64,000 bases of DNA from the NCBI GenBank assembly GCA_947495695.1, contig CANLZP010000001.1, forward strand, positions 517,069 through 581,068, read 5' to 3'. This document shows, in pieces, positions 1-8,161 of the stretch; within the stretch, counting starts at the first letter, position 1; each line of letters begins with the position of its first letter. Source of the DNA: an uncultured Erythrobacter sp. Lineage in GTDB: Bacteria; Pseudomonadota; Alphaproteobacteria; Sphingomonadales; Sphingomonadaceae. The notes below the pieces were generated by a model. It was not told the DNA's origin. It did no database searches and was given only the letters and a program-made list of their open reading frames with translations. Both the position numbers and the translations under genes were made by a program.

Positions 1-500
1 GGGCCAATTACCACATTTGTCCGGTCGCGCTGAGCGCCAAGCGCTTCCATTGCTTCCAGAGTGTTTTCCAAAACTCCGTCATGCGCTCCTCGCCATCCGG
101 CATGCGCTGCACCGATGACACCAGCGGTTTTGTCAACAAGCAGGACAGGCGCGCAATCGGCCGTGACAATGCCAAGCGTGATGCCCTGTTGCGATGTCAC
201 CAACGCATCGGCTACGGGTCGGCCTGTCGCCTCATCGCTCCACGCATTGGTTACATGAAGAACATCGGCTGAATGGACTTGATGCGGTGCAGCCAAAACG
301 CTTCCGGGCGAAATCGTGTTGCAGGCCTTCTGACGGGCAGATCGAATGGCATCTGCATCTCCTTCTGCGCCAAAGCCGAACTGCAGTCGCTCGCCTTCAT
401 GCCCGAAAAAGCCGTGCGGCACGCCTTCCAGCGCATCGCAAATAATCGGATTCGCCAAGGCCACGTCAGCCAAGCGAACGGGCAACTTGTTCATGCACAT
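1..500 (-). CDS. pgeF: Purine nucleoside phosphorylase/laccase-like protein PgeF (YfiH family), C-terminus cut by window edge
   Basis: The minus strand from 500 runs open to the left edge, so the C-terminal part is missing. The visible protein carries the family hallmarks: an APHQVHSADV segment supplying a metal-binding histidine, then GIVTADCAPVLL (Cys ligand) and GAAHAGWRGA (second His). YfiH/PgeF proteins are zinc-dependent purine nucleoside phosphorylases/adenosine deaminases and were formerly called polyphenol oxidases or laccases. Two ATG codons (498-500 and 492-494) lie inside the end of pepN, so the genes overlap by about 30 bases and are probably translationally coupled. Confidence 0.88.
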   Translation of the reverse strand, partial: MCMNKLPVRLADVALANPIICDALEGVPHGFFGHEGERLQFGFGAEGDADAIRSARQKACNTISPGSVLAAPHQVHSADVLHVTNAWSDEATGRPVADALVTSQQGITLGIVTADCAPVLLVDKTAGVIGAAHAGWRGAHDGVLENTLEAMEALGAQRDRTNVVIG

Positions 501-3114
501 CGCGCGACAGCTTGGGGGCCGCCAAGATCCGTTCCAGCTGCGCCTTCATCAGTGCAGCGCGGCCGTCTTCGATCCTGCGCCACCGTCCCAGCGGCGGAAC
601 AAAACGCGCGGCCGTGCTGGAGTTAATAGGGTCCAATGCCAAAATGAAATCGGCAATCATGCGATACCCTTCTCCGCTAGGTTCATGGAACGCCTGCGGA
701 TTGCCGGCAAAGGCCATGTAGAGCGCGCGAGCGCGATTGGGGTTTTGCAGGTTGAAGTCCGGATGCTCAGCCAGCGCTTTGACATGCTCCAACACGTTGG
801 GATGCTGCGACCACGCCTGCAAAGAGAACCATTTGTCGATCACCAAATCATTGCCGCGATAACGATTGTAGAAATCGATCAGAGCCTCGGTCCGCTCCTT
901 CACCTCCAAGCCTGTCAACACGTTCAATGCACCTTGGCGGTCAGTCATGTTGTCAGCCGAGGCATATTGATCAGCAGCAATACCCGCAGCACGTTCATGA
1001 TCCGATGCCGCAAGATAAGCGAGAGCTTGCGACTTTACCTTGCGCGCACCGCGCCCGTTTGGATCATCGAAAGCAACCTGTTTTACGCGGCCATAAAGAG
1101 TGTCCAACTCGGTTTGCAATGCGGTCGCCATAGCCAAGCGCAAACCTTCGCGCGCTGAATGCACCGCGCCCGGATCTGCTTTACCGATCTGTTCCATCAA
1201 ATAGGCAGGGCTGGGCAACATCATCAATTCGCCGCGCATGGAATCATCCAATGCCTCGTCGGTCAGGATAGACCGCATGGCGGTGATCACAGCTGCCTCG
1301 CCTTTGGACTGGGCATCACCATCCAAGGCGCCCGTAGAAACACCTACCAATTGACGCGAAGCCAATTCTTGCAGAGCCTCGTAACGGGCAAATGTATCGT
1401 CATCATGCTGGGCCAGGAACACCAGCTGATCTTGCGGCACCGATCGAGTGATCGTGACCGGTGCGGAAAATCCGCGATTGATCGAAACAATCGGAGGCTT
1501 CTCAAAACCCTTGAAGTTCCAGCCCTTCTGCGCCTCATCCATGATGAGCAGTTGTTCACCCTGATGCTTGCCTGTGTCCGGATCGAACAAGGCAACCCGC
1601 AAGGGAATGGGCATGGGCGATTTGTCCGGCTGACCCGGCGTGGCAGGCACTTCCTGCTTCATTGCCAGCAGAGTTGTCTTGTTTGAATGGAGCACCGAGA
1701 CATCAACCTTGGGCGTGCCTGCTTGCGAATACCACAGGCGGAACTGTGTCAGATCAACCTCTGCTCCATCTTCAATCGAGGTGACAAAGTCTTCGCAAGT
1801 GGCCGCCTCTCCATCATGCCGATCAAAATACAGATCGGTGCCTTTGCGGAAGCGTTCTGGCCCGACCATTGTGCGCATCATGCGGATGACTTCCGCGCCT
1901 TTGTTGTAGACTGTCGCCGTGTAGAAATTGTTGATTTCCTGATAGCTGTCAGGCCGGATCGGATGCGCCAGCGGACCGGAATCTTCGGGGAATTGCGCCG
2001 CACGCAGGATGCGGACATCTTCGATACGCTTTACCGCTTCACCCTGCATATCCTGGCTGAACAATTGATCGCGCAAGACCGTGAAGCCCTCTTTTAGGCT
2101 AAGCTGGAACCAGTCCTGACAGGTGATGCGATTGCCCGACCAATTGTGAAAATATTCATGCCCGATAACACCCTCGATCGCGTCAAAATCAGCATCGGTG
2201 GCGGTATCAGGATCGGCCAACACATATTTGGTGTTGAAGACATTCAGGCCCTTATTCTCCATGGCGCCCATATTGAAGTCAGACACGGCAACAATATTGT
2301 ACAGATCGAGATCATATTCGCGGCCGAAGGCTTCTTCGTCCCACTTCATCGATTTCTTGAGCGATTCCATCGCATGGTCGGTGCGCGCCAGATCTTCCTC
2401 GCGGACCCATACATTCAACTCAACCTCACGGCCGGAACAGGTTGTAAAGCTAGAGGAATTGGCGACAAGATCACCGGCAACCAGAGCGAACAGATAAGAT
2501 GGCTTTGGCCAAGGGTCATGCCATTCGGCAAAATGGCGCCCATCATCCAAATCGCCCGAGGACACCATGTTACCATTGCACAGCAGGATCGGAAATGCGC
2601 TTTTGGAACCCTCCATCCGCACGCTGTAGGTAGAAAGCACATCGGGCCGATCGGGGTAGAAGGTGATCCTGCGGAACCCTTCTGCTTCACATTGCGTGCA
2701 CAGCATCCCGCCTGAAGCATACAGTCCCATCAGCTGCAAATTTGCAGCAGGTTCTAGAAGCGTAACGATCTCGACTTCGTGACTATCACCTGGAAGGGTT
2801 AGCTCAAGCGTGCTGCCATCCATGCGCCAATTGTTGGATTGCTTGCCATCCACCATGACCGAATGAGCTTCGATCGCATCGCCATCGAGCCGGAGGATAG
2901 GCGAGGCCTCAGCGTCCGTGTTCCGCTCGACCATCAAGGTTGAAACGACGCGCGTTTGATCGACGCCAAGGTCAAATTCCAAACGCGTTTCCGGCACACG
3001 CCACGGGTAGGGTTGGTAATCCTCACGCAGGATCGTCAATGGCTCAGGCGAAGGCGCCGCGTCTGCCATGGCTGTGTTTCCATTTGGGTCGGTTGGTTTC
3101 GAAGCAATATCCAT
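466..3114 (-). CDS. pepN: Aminopeptidase N (M1 family zinc metallopeptidase)
   Basis: This 882-residue protein has the usual length for bacterial PepN. The exopeptidase signature GAMEN lies at residues 283-287. The zinc site is HEYFH at 319-323 with the third ligand Glu342 in the KEGF segment. It removes N-terminal amino acids from peptides in the cytoplasm. It overlaps pgeF downstream. No clear Shine-Dalgarno precedes the ATG at 3112-3114. The stop of an upstream open frame lies only five bases before it, which hints at former translational coupling. Confidence 0.95.
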   Translation of the reverse strand: MDIASKPTDPNGNTAMADAAPSPEPLTILREDYQPYPWRVPETRLEFDLGVDQTRVVSTLMVERNTDAEASPILRLDGDAIEAHSVMVDGKQSNNWRMDGSTLELTLPGDSHEVEIVTLLEPAANLQLMGLYASGGMLCTQCEAEGFRRITFYPDRPDVLSTYSVRMEGSKSAFPILLCNGNMVSSGDLDDGRHFAEWHDPWPKPSYLFALVAGDLVANSSSFTTCSGREVELNVWVREEDLARTDHAMESLKKSMKWDEEAFGREYDLDLYNIVAVSDFNMGAMENKGLNVFNTKYVLADPDTATDADFDAIEGVIGHEYFHNWSGNRITCQDWFQLSLKEGFTVLRDQLFSQDMQGEAVKRIEDVRILRAAQFPEDSGPLAHPIRPDSYQEINNFYTATVYNKGAEVIRMMRTMVGPERFRKGTDLYFDRHDGEAATCEDFVTSIEDGAEVDLTQFRLWYSQAGTPKVDVSVLHSNKTTLLAMKQEVPATPGQPDKSPMPIPLRVALFDPDTGKHQGEQLLIMDEAQKGWNFKGFEKPPIVSINRGFSAPVTITRSVPQDQLVFLAQHDDDTFARYEALQELASRQLVGVSTGALDGDAQSKGEAAVITAMRSILTDEALDDSMRGELMMLPSPAYLMEQIGKADPGAVHSAREGLRLAMATALQTELDTLYGRVKQVAFDDPNGRGARKVKSQALAYLAASDHERAAGIAADQYASADNMTDRQGALNVLTGLEVKERTEALIDFYNRYRGNDLVIDKWFSLQAWSQHPNVLEHVKALAEHPDFNLQNPNRARALYMAFAGNPQAFHEPSGEGYRMIADFILALDPINSSTAARFVPPLGRWRRIEDGRAALMKAQLERILAAPKLSRDVHEQVARSLG

Positions 3115-3119
3115 AACGC

Positions 3120-3320
3120 TTATCTAAGCGCATAATCGCCGTGGTCCAGCCCCTGCTTTTTCAAGTCGCAAGCAATATTCGTGCGCTGGTAGGCCGGGTT
3201 CTTCAGCGTTGACAGTCCTGAAGCTTGAATCCAGTAATGCTGGTTGGGAGATAGCGAATTGATAGCCTTGGATTTATTGGCGGCCAGCAGCGGAATGGAT
3301 GTGAACGCGGCTACTCGCGC
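3120..3320 (-). pseudogene. Possible C-terminal remnant of a gene upstream of pepN
   Basis: On the minus strand a 66-codon frame stays open from about 3320 to a TAA at 3120-3122, five bases before the pepN start. Its last 40 or so residues (containing NQHYWIQASGL, LKNPAYQRTN and ending HGDYALR) look protein-like. There is no start codon in the frame, and its upstream half is antisense to the start of the M48 protease gene. I do not recognise the family. It may be a leftover of a deleted gene or chance. Confidence 0.25.
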
Positions 3321-4503
3321 CTATCTCGACACGCTCCAAGGCCCTGCACGCGAACAATCCGATGCCTATTTCGAAGGAACCTATTGGCTTTTATTGTGGG
3401 GTACACTGGTAACTGTCGCAATTGACTGGATAATACTTCGATCCAAAATGTCGGTGGGTTTCCGAGCGTTGGGCGAGAGACTGTTCAGCAACTCGTTCAT
3501 GGTGACTTGGGTCACTGCATTTCTCTATGTGGTGGTCACCACTGTGGTTGCACTGCCTTGGACAATCTACACCGGCTATATCCGCGAGAAGCAATATGAT
3601 CTGCTCGACTTAGACTTCGGACCTTGGTTTTCCGACCAGCTTACCAGCTTTGCAATCAGCTTGGTTGTGGGACCCTTGGCGATTGCCGTGGTTTATGCCG
3701 TCATTCAACGGGCGCAGAAAACTTGGTGGGTTTTGGGCACCGCGGTGACAGGCGTGATCTTGATGGTGGGTATGATCCTATCACCGGTGTTCATAGCGCC
3801 CTTGTTCAACACCTATAGCGAAATGGAAGATGGACCGGTTAGGGACCGCATCGTCGCCATAGCGCAGGATTATGATGTGCCGACCGACAAGATTTATGTG
3901 TTTGATCAATCCAAACAGGACAAGCGCATCTCGGCCAATGTGTCAGGGTTTGGCCCTACCATCCGGATAGCGTTGAACGACAATCTGCTTGAGCGAACCA
4001 CCGATGATGAAGTGCTGGCCGTTACTGCGCATGAGCTGGGTCATTATGTGTTGAACCATGGCGCGTGGCGGGTCGCAACCTTCATGTCGATCATCGGTCT
4101 TGGACTGTTTCTTACCAGCCGCATGGCCCCCGTGCTGATCCATCGCTTTGGCCAGAAATGGGGTATTCGTGATCTGGGTGATCCAGCATCCATTCCAGTC
4201 TTGGCTATCATTTTGTCGATCTATTTCCTGCTGGCGACCCCGCTGATTAATAACATCATCAGGCTTCAAGAAAGCCAGGCTGATGCGTTTGGTTTGCAGG
4301 CAGCAAAAGAGCCCGATGCATTCGCCAGGGCAGCGATGCGCCTATCAGAATATCGCAAGCTTGAGCCATCGGGGCTCGAGGAATTTTTGTTCTACACGCA
4401 TCCGTCAGGACAAACGCGCGTGCGCCATTCCATGCAATGGAAGGCAGACAATGTACCCGATGCCACCATTACGCCTCCGCCCGCTGGCTATCTCGAAAAT
4501 TAG
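3295..4503 (+). CDS. M48 family metallopeptidase, Ste24/CAAX prenyl protease-like
   Basis: From the ATG at 3295 the protein has 402 residues, with several N-terminal membrane segments (about residues 30-45, 68-90, 115-136, 145-172). The cytoplasmic zinc site HELGH is at 246-250, and a downstream ESQAD motif supplies the glutamate ligand. This is the architecture of the Ste24-like group of M48 integral membrane proteases, which in bacteria are thought to act in membrane-protein quality control. The frame is open back to a TTG at 3244. I prefer ATG 3295 because family members start just before the AATRAYL-type segment. Confidence 0.87.
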   Translation: MDVNAATRAYLDTLQGPAREQSDAYFEGTYWLLLWGTLVTVAIDWIILRSKMSVGFRALGERLFSNSFMVTWVTAFLYVVVTTVVALPWTIYTGYIREKQYDLLDLDFGPWFSDQLTSFAISLVVGPLAIAVVYAVIQRAQKTWWVLGTAVTGVILMVGMILSPVFIAPLFNTYSEMEDGPVRDRIVAIAQDYDVPTDKIYVFDQSKQDKRISANVSGFGPTIRIALNDNLLERTTDDEVLAVTAHELGHYVLNHGAWRVATFMSIIGLGLFLTSRMAPVLIHRFGQKWGIRDLGDPASIPVLAIILSIYFLLATPLINNIIRLQESQADAFGLQAAKEPDAFARAAMRLSEYRKLEPSGLEEFLFYTHPSGQTRVRHSMQWKADNVPDATITPPPAGYLEN

Positions 4504-4518
4504 GTTGGTTTGGCATCA

Positions 4519-5304
4519 ATGGCCGGTCATCTTCTCATCTTTGGCTTAGGCTATACTGCAGGTAGATTAGCCTCTGCCTTAAGGGCGCAAGGCTGGGACG
4601 TTTCGGCCACCGGAAGCGCGGGCGATATCGACTTCGATGACCACGAAGCGGTGACCAATGCGCTTCATCGCGCGACCCATGTCTTGTCGTCGGTCCCGCC
4701 AGATCGGGAAAGCGGGCTGGACCCGGTGCTCAATTCTTATAGGCAATCCTTCGGCGATGCTTGGTATGGCTATCTGTCATCAACCGGGGTTTATGGCGAT
4801 CAACAAGGCGCGTGGGTGGACGAAAGCGCGCCAATTGGGATTGGTCGCCGCAATGCACGTTCGCAGGCTGATGCTGACTGGATGAAGCTGGGAGCGCGAG
4901 TATTCCGACTGCCGGGAATTTACGGGCCCGGCCGAAGTGCTCTTGATCGTGTGCAGCAGGGCAAAGCGCGCCGGATTGATATGCCTGGTCAAGTGTTTAG
5001 CCGCATCCATGTTGACGACATTGTCAGCGCAATTGTGGCTGCTTTGGACAATGCGGCACCGGCAGGCGCTTACAATATTTCCGATGACCTACCCGCAAGC
5101 GGAAATGCCGTGACGGAATATGCCTGCCAGCTGTTGGGGCTAGAGCCTCCGCCCATGCAAACATTGGAAGACGCCAGTTTGTCCGAAATGGCGCGTGGTT
5201 TCTATTCCGAAAACAGGCGCGTGGCCAATGGCAAAGCCAAACGTGTGCTGGGTTGGCAGCCACGCTATCCCACTTTTCGCGAGGGCCTAGCGGCGCTGCT
5301 TTGA
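4519..5304 (+). CDS. NAD(P)-binding epimerase/SDR-like protein (YeeZ type)
   Basis: A 261-residue extended-SDR-like protein. The dinucleotide loop GLGYTAG is at residues 9-15, immediately after the first beta strand. A YLSSTGVYGD segment and the IYGPGRSALD and SRIHVDDI segments are typical of the YeeZ/NAD-dependent epimerase group. The substrate is unknown. It follows the M48 protease by 15 bases and is probably cotranscribed. ATG 4519 is chosen over an in-frame TTG at 4510 because it leaves the usual short N-terminus before the nucleotide loop. Confidence 0.82.
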   Translation: MAGHLLIFGLGYTAGRLASALRAQGWDVSATGSAGDIDFDDHEAVTNALHRATHVLSSVPPDRESGLDPVLNSYRQSFGDAWYGYLSSTGVYGDQQGAWVDESAPIGIGRRNARSQADADWMKLGARVFRLPGIYGPGRSALDRVQQGKARRIDMPGQVFSRIHVDDIVSAIVAALDNAAPAGAYNISDDLPASGNAVTEYACQLLGLEPPPMQTLEDASLSEMARGFYSENRRVANGKAKRVLGWQPRYPTFREGLAALL

Positions 5305-6207
5305 TCGGAGCGCCAGCACCATGCCCACCACCGCAAGCGCCACCCCGCCAATCGTCAGCGCGGTCCAGCGGTAATCTTCAAACAGAGTGGAGATCGCCAT
5401 GGCGACAGATATCGTCAGGATCGAATTATAGGCGGTTCTGCCCGCCCCAATCTCGCGCACCAAATTGTAATGTAGCGGGAAAGTGATGACCGAACCAATC
5501 AGCGCCAGATAGACAATGCCTATCCAATAGCCGGTATCTGTCGGCAATGGGGGGGCACCGGCTGTAATGAATGCAAAGCCAAAGTCGAACACGGTTCCAT
5601 ACAGCATCGCCCAAGCCAACAGGCTGACCATTGGCACCGCGCGACCAACTGGGTTGGCCTGGATCACATTGGCGACCGATGCGGACAGGATGCCTAGCAT
5701 GGCAAGTACAATTCCCAAGCCGACATTGCCGCCGACAACTCCGGCGTCCGGATTGGCCAGATATTCATGCGCGAGCAGGAAGGAGACGCCCACAATCGCA
5801 ATGAGGCTACCCATCACGAAGCCGCCTTGCACACGTTCGCCTAAGAACCAACGCGCAAATAAGGCGTTGGGTACCATCAGCAGGCCGAACATCATCGCGA
5901 CAATGCCCGAGGTGACGTATAATTCGGCATGATAGACAAACAGGAAATTGCCGCTGAACTGAAACAAGCCGACCAGCACGGCCAGTCTATGTTCTGGCCT
6001 GGTCAGCAACAGTCGTCGGTTCATGACAAAGGCGACAAGGAACAGCGCGGGCGTTGCCAAGGCGAAGCGATAAAACACCGACCACGCCGCTGGCACGCCG
6101 TCAATTTGGCCGGTGATGACGAACCAGGTCGAACCCCAGATTGTTCCGGTCAGCACAAAGGGCAGAATGATCTTCCACCTCAGCAAACTGGTCTGTGATG
6201 GACTCAC
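5287..6207 (-). CDS. EamA/DMT-family transporter
   Basis: About 306 residues with ten predicted hydrophobic segments in two EamA repeats. The first starts IILPFVLTGTIWGSTWFVI and the second carries the YWIGIVYLALIGSVITF-type segment. DMT-superfamily proteins of this sort export amino acids or metabolites across the inner membrane. The start is GTG at 6205-6207, overlapping the TGA of the threonine aldolase gene in a GTGA junction, so the two are translationally coupled. Export of an amino acid linked to threonine or glycine metabolism is an inference from this coupling. The gene converges with and slightly overlaps the end of the epimerase gene. Confidence 0.88.
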   Translation of the reverse strand: MSPSQTSLLRWKIILPFVLTGTIWGSTWFVITGQIDGVPAAWSVFYRFALATPALFLVAFVMNRRLLLTRPEHRLAVLVGLFQFSGNFLFVYHAELYVTSGIVAMMFGLLMVPNALFARWFLGERVQGGFVMGSLIAIVGVSFLLAHEYLANPDAGVVGGNVGLGIVLAMLGILSASVANVIQANPVGRAVPMVSLLAWAMLYGTVFDFGFAFITAGAPPLPTDTGYWIGIVYLALIGSVITFPLHYNLVREIGAGRTAYNSILTISVAMAISTLFEDYRWTALTIGGVALAVVGMVLALRSKQRR

Positions 6208-7202
6208 AGCGAGGCGATGGCTTGACCCAGCCCCTGTGCGTCTTCGCTGCGGGTATTCCAGGCTGTTACGAAACGGGCCGCATCTGCGCCCCAATCATAG
6301 AAGTCGAACCCCTGGCCGCGCAAAGCTGCCCTTTCAGATTCAGACAATTGCACAAACAGCTCGTTTGCTTCGACCGCATGCAGCAGCCGGTCGCCGCACC
6401 CGGCAGCGATCTCTTGTGCGGCACCATTGGCATGGCGGGCATTGGCCAGCCACAAATCCTCATCCAACATGGCAAGGATCTGGGCCGCCAAATAGCGCCC
6501 CTTGCATTGCAAATGGCCGCCACGCTTGCGGCGATATTTCACCATGTCAGCCTGAGCTGGGTCGAACAGCACCACTGCCTCCGCGCCCATCCCGCCGTTC
6601 TTGATGAAGCCAAAGGCCAAACTATCTACCGGTCCCGCCGCGGTAACAGGATCGCCGCCCAAAAATGCCGCAGCATTGGCAAATCGAGCCCCATCCATGT
6701 GCAGGCCCAGCCCGCGTTTCTGTGCAAAGTCACCCAAAGCGGCCAATTCCTGGCTATTATAGCTGCGACCATATTCGCTCGCCTGCGTTATCGAGATGGC
6801 ATGGGGTTGAACCTGATGCACATCATCGCGGATCGGATCGATCAGGGCAGCAATGCCTTCAGGCGTCAATCTTCCGCCCTCGCCCTGCGCCAGCATCAGC
6901 TTTGCGCCATGCAGATAAAAGCCCGGAGCACCGCCCTCATCCACTTCAATATGAGCCTCTTCGTGGCACACCACGCCACCATGGGGCTGCACCATGGTAG
7001 CCAGCGCCAGACAATTGGCGGCCGTGCCTGTTGCCACCCACAATGCGGCGCATTCGCGCCCGAACAAATCGCTGAAACGCGCGTCCAGTTCTGCTGAAAG
7101 AGCATCGCCATCATAGGGGTTATCGGCCTGGTCAGCTGCGTGCATCGCCTCCCACACCTTAGGGTGAACCGCAGCGGCATTATCAGAAAGAAACTGGCTC
7201 AT
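6204..7202 (-). CDS. ltaE: Low-specificity threonine aldolase (PLP-dependent)
   Basis: A 332-residue fold-type I PLP enzyme of the beta-eliminating lyase/threonine aldolase family, which cleaves L-threonine or allo-threonine to glycine and acetaldehyde. The N-terminal FLSDNAAAVHPKVWEAM, the LHMDGARFANA segment (residues about 167-177) and the presumed PLP lysine Lys201 in FGFIKNGG fit the family. It is the first gene of a two-gene unit with the EamA transporter. Confidence 0.88.
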   Translation of the reverse strand: MSQFLSDNAAAVHPKVWEAMHAADQADNPYDGDALSAELDARFSDLFGRECAALWVATGTAANCLALATMVQPHGGVVCHEEAHIEVDEGGAPGFYLHGAKLMLAQGEGGRLTPEGIAALIDPIRDDVHQVQPHAISITQASEYGRSYNSQELAALGDFAQKRGLGLHMDGARFANAAAFLGGDPVTAAGPVDSLAFGFIKNGGMGAEAVVLFDPAQADMVKYRRKRGGHLQCKGRYLAAQILAMLDEDLWLANARHANGAAQEIAAGCGDRLLHAVEANELFVQLSESERAALRGQGFDFYDWGADAARFVTAWNTRSEDAQGLGQAIASL

Positions 7203-7347
7203 AGCCGATTGCCTCTAATGCGCATGGCGCAAGACGCAAGCCGTAGCAGGCTTGCAAGCCTATTTGGAGCGCAGGAATTCTGTTTTTTTGGATTAAGCGC
7301 TCGCCGTGCTAGACCGCTATAGCGATTATGCACAAACTGGAGGCAAT

Positions 7348-8142
7348 ATGAAGATTACGACCACGGCAGCTCTGGGCGCCATTGCGCTTGCGACTTTGGC
7401 ACCTGAAAGCGCAGCGGCGCAAGATGCGCGTTCATTGAGTGATCTGGTAGGTGCACGTGCCGGACAAGCTGAGATGAGCGTTACTCAGCGCGGTTTTACA
7501 TATATCACTGGCAACGTCGGAAGGCATAATTCCAAGCACACCTACTGGTGGAACGGTCGTTCAAAAAACTGCGTCCATATCGTGACTAGGGACGGGAGAT
7601 ATGCACGAATTACCGATGCGTCGAAATCGGATTGTAACCAGAAAAGCAGTAGTAATGGGGCTGCGGTAGCTGTTGGCGCTGTAGTTGGAGCGGCAGTAAT
7701 CGGAGCCTTATTGGGCGGGCATAAAAAGCACCATCATGACGATGATCGTCATCAAGAAGACTATGCAAGCGAGGCTCAATTCGACCGCGGCTATAATGAT
7801 GGGCTGCACAATATGCCCTACCACAATTATGATCGCGGCGATGCCTATGCCAATGGGTATGCCGCCGGCGTCGACCAGAGACGACTGAACACACAAAGTC
7901 ATCACGGTCATGGCGGATATGACCGCAAAGCCCGATTCAAGGATTTGATAGGCGACCGCGGACCCAGTGCACGTAGCGCATTGGGTAATCGTGGCTTTGT
8001 CCGGGTGGATCGATTTGGCGACGACAATACCCGCTACTCGATAATGTGGCGTGAACGCAGCCAGCAATGTCTGCAGGTAACTATCGCCGATGGCCGGGTG
8101 TATGATATCCGTGATATCGGTCGGCACCCCAAATGCCGATAA
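7348..8142 (+). CDS. Secreted protein with duplicated domain, glycine zipper and His-rich linker
   Basis: A 264-residue protein with a clear Sec signal peptide (MKITTTAALG through SAAAQ, cleavage near 25/26). Two similar blocks of about 65 residues lie at 32-96 and 199-263. Each begins DL(V/I)G.R, contains an RGF, an aromatic-rich strand, a Cys, a DGR and a closing Cys. Between them are a Gly/Ala/Val glycine-zipper-like segment (104-124), a His/Asp cluster (KKHHHDDDRH) and a GY..G repeat (AQFDRGYNDG / DAYANGYAAG). Function is unknown; an envelope role and metal binding by the His/Asp run are possible. An AACTGGAGG ribosome site at 7334-7342 supports ATG 7348 over upstream alternatives. Confidence 0.8.
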   Translation: MKITTTAALGAIALATLAPESAAAQDARSLSDLVGARAGQAEMSVTQRGFTYITGNVGRHNSKHTYWWNGRSKNCVHIVTRDGRYARITDASKSDCNQKSSSNGAAVAVGAVVGAAVIGALLGGHKKHHHDDDRHQEDYASEAQFDRGYNDGLHNMPYHNYDRGDAYANGYAAGVDQRRLNTQSHHGHGGYDRKARFKDLIGDRGPSARSALGNRGFVRVDRFGDDNTRYSIMWRERSQQCLQVTIADGRVYDIRDIGRHPKCR

Positions 8143-8146
8143 GCCA

Positions 8147-8161
8147 TTACGTTTAACGTAA
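8147..8161. terminator. Short perfect inverted repeat between convergent genes
   Basis: TTACGTT-T-AACGTAA is a 7-1-7 palindrome in the ten-base gap between two convergent genes, and it includes the stop codon of the PH-domain gene. It could contribute to bidirectional termination, but the one-base loop and lack of a T run make this weak. Confidence 0.3.

Noticed and set aside
346-1158. 270-codon plus-strand frame opposite pepN
   Set aside because: Antisense shadow of pepN, whose catalytic motifs are intact.
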